Source: Paenibacillus qinlingensis
Lineage (GTDB): Bacteria; Bacillota; Bacilli; Paenibacillales; NBRC-103111
Assembly: GCF_013204845.1 (NCBI RefSeq)
Contig: NZ_JABMKY010000008.1
Span: 248,001-312,000 of the forward strand
Length of the DNA: 64,000 nucleotides
Reading direction: 5' to 3'
The stretch's first letter is position 1. Each line of letters begins with the position of its first letter. Under the pieces are notes generated by a model, which saw only the letters and a list, made by a program, of their open reading frames with translations, did not search any database and was not told the DNA's origin. This document shows positions 36,172-43,652 of the stretch, one piece after another. The position numbers were made by a program, and so were the translations under genes.

Positions 36172-36345
36172 TAAAGGCAGGTCTCCTGGCTTATGCGTCA
36201 TCGCTTCTCTTCGCCTTCCCAATCTCGTAAACAAGACAGTGGCATATGAAAGAGTTACTCGGCAAGTACAGTGGTGGGACCGCGTCGGCTTCTACCGAAC
36301 TTCCCTTTTAAGCAAGCATCTATATAGTATGCTTACACCCTTATT
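36172..36345 (-). promoter_or_regulatory. Cobalamin riboswitch (unit 2)
   Basis: Read on the minus strand, it begins GGTGTAAGCAT, then GGGAAGTTCGGTAGAAG, GGTCCCACCACTG, a second GCCACTG, GGGAAGG, and the B12 box GCCAGGAGACCTGCC (36176-36190). It is 187 nt upstream of the SLH/DUF4430 start, with the terminator at 36029-36059 as platform. The rest of 36060-36171 shows no gene, and 36346-36413 is AT-rich and probably holds the promoter. Confidence 0.95.
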
Positions 36346-36413
36346 TAGAACATATGAAATTATCAAAGCAAACTTATGTTACCCCCTTTTGATTGTTTTG
36401 TCTACTGAAAACA

Positions 36414-36470
36414 AAAAAGGCACCCCACCAAGACCTCTGGGCCCGGCGGGATTACCTTTCTTTTTACCTA
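36414..36470 (-). terminator. Imperfect terminator after the Pro/Met-rich small gene
   Basis: On the minus strand GGTAATCCCGCC can pair with GGTGGGGTGCC (one bulge and two G-T pairs), followed by six T and GTTTTC. Confidence 0.6.
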
Positions 36471-36483
36471 TACGGTACGTGGA

Positions 36484-36774
36484 TTAATATTTACAAATGC
36501 TGCGCGTAATAATAACTAGCAAAATGAAAAGTACGAGAATACTAGCGGCTGAATTGTTTTTCGGAGGACAAGCAACAGCTTGCGTGTGAACCGGTTTCGG
36601 GAATACAAATTCAGTTTGTTGGTAGGACGCATGCAGGTGGATATTATTGTGCATCGGTTGCTGCATGATTGGCGCTGGCGCTGGAAGCGGAGTAGGCGTC
36701 GGCATTGGCATTGGCATCGGGGTTGGCATTGGCATTGGTTGCATTGGGTAATTCGGAACTTTTACATATTCCAT
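36484..36774 (-). CDS. Pro/Met-rich small protein with C-terminal membrane helix (YjcZ-like tail)
   Basis: A 96-residue protein with ATG behind AAGGAGG. Residues 9-40 are a Pro-Met-Pro-Thr low-complexity run. The last ~25 residues (ASILVLFILLVII) form one membrane helix resembling the tail of YjcZ-type sporulation miniproteins. Function unknown. It is upstream of, and transcribed toward, the second cobalamin riboswitch but is separated by a terminator. Confidence 0.65.
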   Translation of the reverse strand: MEYVKVPNYPMQPMPMPTPMPMPMPTPTPLPAPAPIMQQPMHNNIHLHASYQQTEFVFPKPVHTQAVACPPKNNSAASILVLFILLVIITRSICKY

Positions 36775-37010
36775 GAGAAGAGCACCTCCTTGGTATTTTC
36801 CCTATCGGGACTTGCACAAGCATACGGTTTAACTTAAAGGTTATTGTTTAAGTTGGGTGAATAGCTTACAACATCAGTCTATGGGGGAGCACCTACGTTG
36901 CACACGGTAAATACCCAGTTTCTAAATAAATTGGGTGGGTGTCATGGGCGAACGAGCATATTCAGTAGATAGTCGAATATTTCGACTTACTCCTCTTCCC
37001 CATCCATACA

Positions 37011-37043
37011 CAAAAAGAACCGCCCCCATAAGGGAGCGGTTCT
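37011..37043 (-). terminator. Rho-independent terminator after the MBL hydrolase
   Basis: Arms AGAACCGCCCCC and GGGAGCGGTTCT (one mismatch) with five T on the minus strand. The 36775-37010 stretch otherwise holds only a small AGTCGAA/TTCGACT hairpin (36971-36987) and no convincing gene. Confidence 0.85.
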
Positions 37044-37050
37044 AATCGTC

Positions 37051-37674
37051 TTACACGTATGGATTATTCTCACGTTCGAAGCCAATCGTCGTCTTGGCGC
37101 CATGCCCCGAATAGACGATAACCTCGTCGTCCAGCAGGAACAGCTTATCCTGGATGGAATCCAGCAGGGTATTGTTGTCGCCGCCGAGCAGGTCGGTACG
37201 ACCAACTGATAGTTTAAACAACACATCACCACTGAACAGGTGATTGTCATACAGGAAGCTCACGCTTCCTGGTGAGTGACCAGGGGTATGGAATACCTTG
37301 AGCTTAATGCCAAGGAACTCCAGTACCTGCCCCTCATCCAAAGCAAATTCAGCTGGATCTGTCACAATTGGAGCACCGAGATCAGGCCAGCGAGCGGAGC
37401 CGTTCTTCTTCGGATTCGTCAGCCAATCGGCTTCCAGGTCATGAATGTACACTGGGCAGCCCTTGAGCTTACGAATCTCGTCAACCCCACCGATGTGATC
37501 AAAATGCGCATGTGTCAGCAGGATCGCCACGATGTCCATGTCGGCAATTTTCTTAATCAGCGACTTGGGATTCATACCGGGATCGATAATAATACCTTGA
37601 TTCGTCTCTGGATTCGACAGTAAGTAGGCGTTTGTCTGAACTGGACCCAGGACGAAAGATTGAATGTTGATCAT
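37051..37674 (-). CDS. MBL-fold metallo-hydrolase (glyoxalase II-like, YqgX type)
   Basis: A 207-residue zinc hydrolase of the metallo-beta-lactamase fold. Ligands are THAHFDH (H55, H57, D59, H60), TPGHSPGS, SGDVLF and the C-terminal SGHGAKT. It lacks the C-terminal helical domain of true glyoxalase II and ends in NNPYV, as short YqgX/YcbL-like proteins do. Probable thioester hydrolase of the hydroxyacylglutathione/bacillithiol-adduct type; the substrate is inferred. It lies 20 nt after the thioredoxin-like gene on the same strand. Confidence 0.85.
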   Translation of the reverse strand: MINIQSFVLGPVQTNAYLLSNPETNQGIIIDPGMNPKSLIKKIADMDIVAILLTHAHFDHIGGVDEIRKLKGCPVYIHDLEADWLTNPKKNGSARWPDLGAPIVTDPAEFALDEGQVLEFLGIKLKVFHTPGHSPGSVSFLYDNHLFSGDVLFKLSVGRTDLLGGDNNTLLDSIQDKLFLLDDEVIVYSGHGAKTTIGFERENNPYV

Positions 37675-37694
37675 CGTGATGCCACCTTCACTTT

Positions 37695-38261
37695 TTAGAA
37701 CGACTCGATTAATGAACGAAGTTCCTTCACAATAACAGCATGATATCCGTTACCTTCGCCATATTGACGGCCCATTTCGGCTCTGGCTACTTGAATTTTT
37801 TCGTTATAATCTGCCGCATCGCGGTCTGGATTTTCTTTCTTGAACTGCGTCATAACTGCTTGCACGTTCTTCGGACGAGGTCCCCAGTGTCCAAGCGAGA
37901 AACCGCCAGTATCTGTGAATACGACGATTGGAATCCCACGTCCGCCGCCTGTCAGGAACTGATCAATCACATCATAGTTTTGTTCAATGATAAGAACTTC
38001 CGTTGGAATGCCGCTATCTTCCAAAGCCTTGAAAACCACAGGCACGTTGCGAACAACATCGCCACACCAGTCAGCAGCAATAATCAAGCAGCGAAGATCA
38101 TCGCGATTATTCAACGATTCAAAATATTCTTTGTCCTCTTCATTATCCCAGGCAAAACCATCGTAATACGCCAAAAATTGCTCTTTATTTTTCTCCATAC
38201 TCTCGATAAACTGTTTCGGCTTCAGGCCTGTACCTAACTTGCTAGCAAGATTTGCACCCAT
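37695..38261 (-). CDS. Thioredoxin-like family protein
   Basis: A 188-residue cytoplasmic protein. The thioredoxin fold is recognisable around IIAADWCGDVVRNVP (near residue 62). The second cysteine of CxxC is missing (C-G-D-V), so it is not a standard disulfide reductase. A downstream cis-Pro type segment reads RGIPIVVFTD. The start at 38261 is set by GGGAGG at ~9 nt; an ATG three codons upstream would abut that sequence directly. Possibly co-transcribed with the MBL hydrolase. Function unknown. Confidence 0.8.
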   Translation of the reverse strand: MGANLASKLGTGLKPKQFIESMEKNKEQFLAYYDGFAWDNEEDKEYFESLNNRDDLRCLIIAADWCGDVVRNVPVVFKALEDSGIPTEVLIIEQNYDVIDQFLTGGGRGIPIVVFTDTGGFSLGHWGPRPKNVQAVMTQFKKENPDRDAADYNEKIQVARAEMGRQYGEGNGYHAVIVKELRSLIESF

Positions 38262-38338
38262 TGATTTCATCCTCCCAGAATCATCCTATTTCTCACTCAT
38301 TGTAACAAAAGCAAACGAATCCGCCAAATCATACCTTG

Positions 38339-38938
38339 CTAAGCTTTCGTTTTTCTTTTGAGATAAAATTGATAGCCCGCATACAGAATCGTCAGCACGA
38401 CTGCAGCGATAATTAATGGTTTAATATAAGGCCCTGCATATTCGCCAATCGTCTCCCAGTTGTCCTTCAATTTCATGCCCAAATAAATATACAAAAACGA
38501 GTAAGGAACTAAAGCTAACGCCGTGTACAGGGAGAATTTGCCCAAAGGCATCTTCGCCATACCGCCTGGTAGTGAGATCGCGTGACGCACAATCGGAATA
38601 AATCTCGCTGTAAAAATCATCCCTGTGCCGTACCGATTAAACCAGTTCTCCGCCACATCGATATGATGCTTCCTGATTAGCAAGTATTTACCATATCTCT
38701 CCAGAAAAGGCCTGCCACCATAACGCCCGATCCAATATAGCACGATTTGGGCCAAAGTTCCCCCGACGACCGCGCAAACCATGCCACCTACGAAGTTAAT
38801 TTGACCTTTGGAAACGAGATACCCTGCGTAGGCTAAAAGCAATTCGTTTGGAATGACCTCCAGCATGAGTCCAAGGAAAATCCCCCAGTACCCCAAGCCT
38901 TCCAAATATACCAAAACACTTTGAATCAACTCATGCAT
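38339..38938 (-). CDS. DedA family membrane protein
   Basis: A 199-residue integral membrane protein of the DedA/SNARE-associated family, whose members act in lipid flipping and membrane homeostasis. Marks are EVIPNELLLAYAGYL near the N-terminus, GGTLAQIVLYWIGRYGG, and the reentrant-loop motif FTARFIPIVRHAISLPGGMAKM (R-x-x-P...R-x-x-x-x-x-x-x-G). Start at 38938 follows AGAGAGGG. Upstream codons fall in a dispersed repeat and are rejected. Confidence 0.9.
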   Translation of the reverse strand: MHELIQSVLVYLEGLGYWGIFLGLMLEVIPNELLLAYAGYLVSKGQINFVGGMVCAVVGGTLAQIVLYWIGRYGGRPFLERYGKYLLIRKHHIDVAENWFNRYGTGMIFTARFIPIVRHAISLPGGMAKMPLGKFSLYTALALVPYSFLYIYLGMKLKDNWETIGEYAGPYIKPLIIAAVVLTILYAGYQFYLKRKTKA

Positions 38939-38990
38939 ACGTAACCCTCTCTTCGCTTCGCTTTCCATTACATTTGCTACATACTTCAAA

Positions 38991-39190
38991 CTTAACTGGA
39001 AAAAGTACATCTAATTTCCCCAATAGGATCAAAATAAAGAGAATAACTGGATTTTATCCATCTAAAATCGCCCATTCTTCTCAAAATCACCTATAATCCA
39101 CAAAATAGCTGGGTATTTTCCATGTATTCTAATCTTTCAGCGGAAACCCTCATAATTAGCTGCAGTTTTTCCTGTTAAATGTGCGATACT
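38991..39190. repeat. Dispersed intergenic repeat, copy A
   Basis: Several short related blocks: AACTGGAAAAAGTACATCTAA, ATAACTGGATTTTATCCAT, ATAGCTGGGTATTTTCCATG, and ATTAGCTGCAGTTTTTCC after CGGAAACCCTCATA. The same blocks recur at 46558-46746 and 49199-49335. The rest of the gap to 39285 shows no gene. Confidence 0.65.
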
Positions 39191-39285
39191 CCCCTAAGGT
39201 ATGAGGTCGAACCTATCTTGTACATCTGCCTTATTCGAAACCCTGAATTTTCTAATCTCATCCACATTCTATCATAGACAGGCCG

Positions 39286-40197
39286 CTATCCTCTACTTGT
39301 ATGCAACTCATCGTTAAAATACGCCAATATGTGCGATTTACAAGCTTCCACAGGTGCGCTGAGCTCTTTGCCAGCACGGTGAATCAGTCCGTGTTCCAGT
39401 GGGATCGCCGTCTCCGACTCAACTCGAAGCAGCTGACCCGCTTCAAGCTCTTTCTGAACGGCGGTGACAGGCAGCAAAGAAAGTCCCATGCCGCACATCA
39501 TCGTTTGTTTGAGCATTTCCGTGCTGTCGAAGGCCATTTCGGTAAACGTGGCGAGCCCTTTGTCCGCTAGTACCTGAGAGGCCAAGGATTGATAAATGCA
39601 GCGGCTTCCGAAGCCGATGACCTGTGTCTGCGCAATTGCTTCCCAGCCCTCCAGCCCGATGCGCTTCACGAGTGACGGAGCCCCGACCCACACTAATTCA
39701 TCCGCGAGCAGCGGGATAAAAGTGAGATTGCGCACCTTGGGATCGCGCGGCACAATGCCTAAATCCACGCGATACGCGGATACCTCCTGCATAATATCGC
39801 GTTGAAAGCCCGTTTCCAGCTGCAGCTGGATCTGCGGAAACCGCTCGAACAGCGTAGGCAACATCATCGGCAGATGCGGCACGCAGAACGATTCCAGCGC
39901 ACGCAGGCGCACCACGCCTTTGGGCTCCTGCAAGCCCGTCAGTTTCTCCTGCAGAGATTCTCCCAACTGCAAGAAGCGATACGCAAATGGCGCTACCTCA
40001 CGGCCTGCCGCTGTCAATTCAACCCCGCGCGGCAACCGTGTAAAGAGAGCTTGTCCTAAGGTTTGCTCCAGCTGCAGAATATGCATCGTGACCGTGGACT
40101 GCACATAACCAAGCTTAAGCGCTGCTTTGCTGAAGCTCTTTTCCTCCATCACCGTAACGAAGGTTTTCATACTTCGACCATCCAGTTGCTCCAACAT
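39286..40197 (-). CDS. LysR family transcriptional regulator
   Basis: A 303-residue regulator. The HTH is at residues 1-60 (SFSKAALKLGYVQSTVTMHILQLE), followed by an LTTR effector domain with ALESFCVPHLP and CGMGLSLLPVTAV. ATG at 40197 gives MLEQLDGRS; upstream in-frame starts lack a ribosome binding site, and this one is itself weak (GGGTGG). It is divergent from the HPP gene with a 95-bp shared promoter region and is a likely regulator of it. Effector unknown. Confidence 0.87.
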   Translation of the reverse strand: MLEQLDGRSMKTFVTVMEEKSFSKAALKLGYVQSTVTMHILQLEQTLGQALFTRLPRGVELTAAGREVAPFAYRFLQLGESLQEKLTGLQEPKGVVRLRALESFCVPHLPMMLPTLFERFPQIQLQLETGFQRDIMQEVSAYRVDLGIVPRDPKVRNLTFIPLLADELVWVGAPSLVKRIGLEGWEAIAQTQVIGFGSRCIYQSLASQVLADKGLATFTEMAFDSTEMLKQTMMCGMGLSLLPVTAVQKELEAGQLLRVESETAIPLEHGLIHRAGKELSAPVEACKSHILAYFNDELHTSRG

Positions 40198-40292
40198 AGG
40201 AGAAACACCACCCATCGAATTATCGAATATCACTCATTTGAATCATTCGTTATTCAAATACATGAACTCATGATACCATCAAGGATATTACG

Positions 40293-40796
40293 ATGAAAAG
40301 AGGCCCCCTCATGATAACTCGTCTTCGATCACAACTCTCTCCCCTGTTCATCAAGCTCATTCCCGGCATCGGCGGCTTCCTCGCCATCCTGCTGTGCAGC
40401 TTGCTCGGCGACCTCGCAAGCGTCTCGCTGCTGATGGCGCCCTTCGGCGCTTCCTGCGTCATCGCCTTCGCGCTCCCGCAGAGCCCGCTCGCCCAGCCCC
40501 GCAGCCTCATCGGCGGCCACGTGCTGAGCACGCTCGTCGGGCTCTGCGCCCTCACCGCGTTCGGCGTGCACGCGTGGAGCCTCGCCCTCGCGGTCGGCGC
40601 GGCCATCACGCTCATGCAGCTGACGCGCACGCTGCATCCGCCGGCAGGCGCCGACCCGCTGCTCGTGATGCTCACGGGCGCGGGCTGGAGCTTCCTGCTC
40701 ACGCCGGTGCTGCTCGGCGCAGCACTGATCGTCCTCGTTGCCTACGGGTATCACCGGGCAACTCGAGTCCACCACTACCCCACACAGTGGTGGTAA
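40293..40796 (+). CDS. HPP family membrane protein
   Basis: A 167-residue protein with four hydrophobic helices and the family signature TLHPPAGADPLLVM near residue 112. Some HPP proteins transport nitrite; the role here is unknown. ATG at 40293 follows AAGGA. From about 40360 to 40740 the gene is strikingly GC-rich compared with its neighbours, with Cys/Gly/Ala/Leu codons ending in C or G, suggesting foreign origin or a composition island. Flanked by a divergent LysR gene and, downstream, a cupredoxin. Confidence 0.85.
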   Translation: MKRGPLMITRLRSQLSPLFIKLIPGIGGFLAILLCSLLGDLASVSLLMAPFGASCVIAFALPQSPLAQPRSLIGGHVLSTLVGLCALTAFGVHAWSLALAVGAAITLMQLTRTLHPPAGADPLLVMLTGAGWSFLLTPVLLGAALIVLVAYGYHRATRVHHYPTQWW

Positions 40797-40869
40797 GCCA
40801 TCACGCTTCACTCCTAACTCGTCATTACTCGCAAATCCAATTCATGCGCTGACAAGCCCCCGCATAAGA

Positions 40870-40888
40870 TGTACAAGACCCTTGTACA
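40870..40888. promoter_or_regulatory. Perfect palindrome in front of the cupredoxin gene
   Basis: TGTACAAG and CTTGTACA flank ACC, directly before the AGGAGG of the cupredoxin. Either an operator or a small hairpin next to the ribosome binding site. No regulator is assigned. Confidence 0.45.
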
Positions 40889-40903
40889 GGAGGCGGACCC
40901 TAT

Positions 40904-41350
40904 ATGTCCCGAGTATGGATTATCAAACGCAAACATGTTGTTCAGCTTGCAGCCGCACTTCTTCTCCTTCTCATTGGATGGCTGTATGTCAATCGAGATA
41001 CTATCCTGCCAACCTTAGCTGAGCCTACGTCTGAACGTACGATCCACATGGTTGTGGGGGAATTCAAATCCACTACCGCTGATGGCAAAACCATCGAAGC
41101 CTATCGATGGGACCCCGGCTCCGTCGACGTGAGGAAAGGCGAACGCATTAAGCTCAGCATCCTTGGCGTCAATGGCGAGAGCCACCCCTTTCTCATAGAG
41201 GGACTCAATATCTCCGGTGAAATCAAAAAAGGCAAAGAAACCATCGTACATTTTACCGCGAATCAAGCTGGCACCTATCGCCTTATCTGCATGACACATA
41301 CAGACATGGCACATAGCGGACCAATGATTGGCTATATTGAGGTGCATTAG
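40904..41350 (+). CDS. Membrane-anchored cupredoxin-like copper protein
   Basis: A 148-residue protein. An N-terminal helix (12-29) anchors it outside the cell. The cupredoxin domain (about 45-148) has a plausible type 1 copper site: H94 in ESHPF, C129 and H132 in ICMTH, and M141 in GPM; H137 is nearby. Such domains move electrons or handle copper. ATG at 40904 follows AGGAGG. It stands between the HPP gene and a two-component system, and the partner is unknown. Confidence 0.82.
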   Translation: MSRVWIIKRKHVVQLAAALLLLLIGWLYVNRDTILPTLAEPTSERTIHMVVGEFKSTTADGKTIEAYRWDPGSVDVRKGERIKLSILGVNGESHPFLIEGLNISGEIKKGKETIVHFTANQAGTYRLICMTHTDMAHSGPMIGYIEVH

Positions 41351-41387
41351 TTTCTTGACCGAATTTTCTTTACCAAACCCAAATCGA

Positions 41388-41468
41388 AACCTTAATGTCT
41401 TCTTCTGTCATTGCGAATCGTCATCTTCAGGCGGGTCGCTACCAAAAGTGGCATTAAGGTTTTTTTTC
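41388..41468 (+). terminator. Long-loop stem with T-run after the cupredoxin gene (terminator or small RNA end)
   Basis: AAACCTTAATG at 41388 pairs with CATTAAGGTTT at 41452, enclosing ~53 nt, and is followed by eight T. The long internal segment may fold further. Terminator function is likely; an independent small RNA is possible but unproven. Confidence 0.5.
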
Positions 41469-41521
41469 GTTTACACTGAGGCCAAGCTCAATTGATTCCC
41501 AATGAAGAAGGTGCTTCCCCT

Positions 41522-42202
41522 GTGAAAACCCATGTACTCGTCGTCGATGACGATGCCCATATCCGCGAACTAATGCGCTTCCTCTTTTCCAAAGAAGGCT
41601 ATGCTGTCTTTGAAGCAAGTGACGGTGAACAAGCTTCGAGACTGCTGGAAACGGAACAGATCCATCTCGCTGTTGTTGATGTCATGATGCCGCTTCGTGA
41701 CGGTTTGGAGCTATGCGCTGAAATCCGTGAACACTACGATATTCCTGTTCTTCTTGTGACAGCCAAAGGAGAGATTGAAGATAAAGAGCGAGGCTATGCC
41801 TCAGGCACCGATGATTACGTCGTAAAGCCATTCGAGCCCAAGGAACTACTCTTCCGTGCGCGAGCTTTATTGCGGCGATACCAGCTAGTTTCCTCGGAGA
41901 TGATTACACTTGGCCACACGGTCATTAATCGCAGGAGCTATGAAGTCACGATCGCAGGTGAAACACTCCTGCTACCTCTCAAAGAATTTCAACTGCTCGC
42001 CCAATTGGCGAGTCATCCAGGGCGCATTTTCACGCGTGAGCAACTGATTCACATGCTGTGGGGCACGGATTATCAGGGGGACAGCCGAACCATTGATGTT
42101 CATATCAAGCGACTGCGGGAGCGTTTTTATGAGAAAACAAGTGACTTTATGATTACGACGGTGAGAGGACTTGGTTACAAACTTGAGGTGACGGAAGGGT
42201 GA
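41522..42202 (+). CDS. OmpR/PhoB family response regulator
   Basis: A 226-residue regulator with a receiver (1-115; D9/D10, phospho-acceptor D53 in VVDVMMPLRDG, K in YVVKPFEP) and a C-terminal winged helix (about 130-225) with SRTIDVHIKRLRERF and TVRGLGYKLE. The GTG at 41522 is preceded by AAGAAGGTG and starts MKTHVLVVDD; a TTG ten codons upstream lacks a ribosome binding site. The end overlaps the kinase gene by 4 nt. It resembles HssR-like regulators; the MMPL exporter downstream is the likely target. Confidence 0.9.
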   Translation: MKTHVLVVDDDAHIRELMRFLFSKEGYAVFEASDGEQASRLLETEQIHLAVVDVMMPLRDGLELCAEIREHYDIPVLLVTAKGEIEDKERGYASGTDDYVVKPFEPKELLFRARALLRRYQLVSSEMITLGHTVINRRSYEVTIAGETLLLPLKEFQLLAQLASHPGRIFTREQLIHMLWGTDYQGDSRTIDVHIKRLRERFYEKTSDFMITTVRGLGYKLEVTEG

Positions 42203-43578
42203 AAACATTATATTTTCGCATCGTTGTTACGTTTATTCTCATCGCCATGGTCAGCTCCGTGCTCGCACTCTTTCTGTCAAATTGGTATTATCTAACGAAA
42301 TTAAGGGATCAGAACGAGGAACAAATTTGGAAAATCACGACGGAAATTCGCGCACTATACGAGGAAATGCCGGGTGTAGAACCCGCAACCTATTTCACCC
42401 ATATTGCCAATATGGGGTTCCAGCTCTATGTCGTTAACGAGCAGATGTCGGGGACCTTCTATGGAACGCCGTATAAACATACGCAGTTTGATCCAGAGCA
42501 AATTCAACGTGTTTTGGCGGGAGAAACGTACCGCGGGATGCTGCAGGAGCGTCATCTTCTGATGGTGATTGGCTATTTTGAAAATAGCCTGCGCAACAGT
42601 ATCGGTGTTCCTGTTCAAGTGCAGGGGAAAACGTACGCCTTATTTGTTCGGCCTAATCTGGAACAGCAGATTGGCGGTGTGCGCGTCCTGATGGCTTTCC
42701 TGCTGGGACTTACCTTCCTATTCAGCATCGTTCTCATCATCATTTTCTCCCAATTCATCGTGAGGCCTGTCAAAAAATTGCGAGAAGCTACGAAACGGAT
42801 TGTTGGCGGCAGCTACGAAATGAAGATGGACGTTTCCCGTCAGGATGAAATCGGGGAGCTTGCGCGAGATTTCACCTTCATGGCGCAATCGCTCAAACAG
42901 GTAGAAGCTATGCGGCAGGAATTCGTGGGCAATGTCTCACATGAAATCCAGTCTCCGTTAACTTCGATCCAGGGCTTCGCCCAATCCATACTGGATCAGA
43001 CGACCTCCGAGGAGGAGAAGGAGCGCTATCTTCATATCATTTTAGACGAAAGCAAAAGATTGTCCTCTCTCAGTAAACAGCTCTTAACATTAGCCTCCTT
43101 AGATAAGGAGAGTCATGTAATTAAGCGCACCGTGTACCGGTTGGATGAACAAATCCGTCAAATTCTCATTCATACCGAGTGGCAATGGTCGGAGAAAGAT
43201 TTATCGATTGAACTAGATCTTCCCGAAATAGAGGTCTCGGCCGACCACCAATTGATGCATCAAGTTTGGCTTAACCTCATTACGAATGGCATCAAATACG
43301 CGCGACAACAGGATTCGTTAACAATTGCGATTCAGCCTTCAGAGACTGCGATCACTGTCGTGGTAAGCGATACTGGGACTGGCTTGTCTGAGGCGGAGCT
43401 GCCTCATATTTTTACCCGCTTCTACAAAGCCGACAGGTCCCGAAACCGTACCAGTGCTGGCACGGGCCTTGGTTTATCGATTGTTCAGAAAATCATCCAG
43501 CTGCATGGTGGCAGCGTTCATGTGCAAAGTGAGCTCGGCAAAGGGACGTCTTTCACAGTTGGGCTACCGCGAATGTAA
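42199..43578 (+). CDS. Sensor histidine kinase (HssS-like)
   Basis: A 459-residue membrane kinase with two membrane helices (about 6-28 and 160-185) flanking a ~130-residue extracellular sensor, and a HAMP domain (about 187-235). H248 lies in VSHEIQSPLTSIQGFA, followed by the N box (NLITNGIKYA), DTGTGLS and GTGLGLSIVQKI. The SHEIQSP variant of the H box is shared with HssS-type kinases. GTG start overlaps the regulator stop. Stimulus unknown; membrane or heme/antibiotic stress is possible given the exporter downstream. Confidence 0.9.
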   Translation: MKTLYFRIVVTFILIAMVSSVLALFLSNWYYLTKLRDQNEEQIWKITTEIRALYEEMPGVEPATYFTHIANMGFQLYVVNEQMSGTFYGTPYKHTQFDPEQIQRVLAGETYRGMLQERHLLMVIGYFENSLRNSIGVPVQVQGKTYALFVRPNLEQQIGGVRVLMAFLLGLTFLFSIVLIIIFSQFIVRPVKKLREATKRIVGGSYEMKMDVSRQDEIGELARDFTFMAQSLKQVEAMRQEFVGNVSHEIQSPLTSIQGFAQSILDQTTSEEEKERYLHIILDESKRLSSLSKQLLTLASLDKESHVIKRTVYRLDEQIRQILIHTEWQWSEKDLSIELDLPEIEVSADHQLMHQVWLNLITNGIKYARQQDSLTIAIQPSETAITVVVSDTGTGLSEAELPHIFTRFYKADRSRNRTSAGTGLGLSIVQKIIQLHGGSVHVQSELGKGTSFTVGLPRM

Positions 43579-43595
43579 TCTCTCATTCATCGTCC

Positions 43596-43647
43596 GTTCA
43601 TATTCCTCTCCTACTATTTGAAGTAGATTTAGGAGAGGGGAATGAAC
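43596..43647 (+). promoter_or_regulatory. Hairpin enclosing the ribosome binding site of the MMPL gene
   Basis: CCTCTCCTA at 43605-43613 pairs with TAGGAGAGG at 43630-43638, and GTTCAT (43596) with ATGAAC (43642). The AGGAGAGGGG ribosome binding site is wholly inside the 3' arm. This could limit translation of the exporter. Confidence 0.55.
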
Positions 43648-43652
43648 CTGCT

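Noticed and set aside
36936..37050. 33-codon plus-strand frame starting at an ATG after GGGTGGG
   Set aside because: It runs into the convergent terminator and shows no coding pattern.
40329..40852. Overlapping long frames on both strands within the HPP gene
   Set aside because: Stop-poor because of the high GC content; sequence is Arg/Ala/Glu-rich without motifs.
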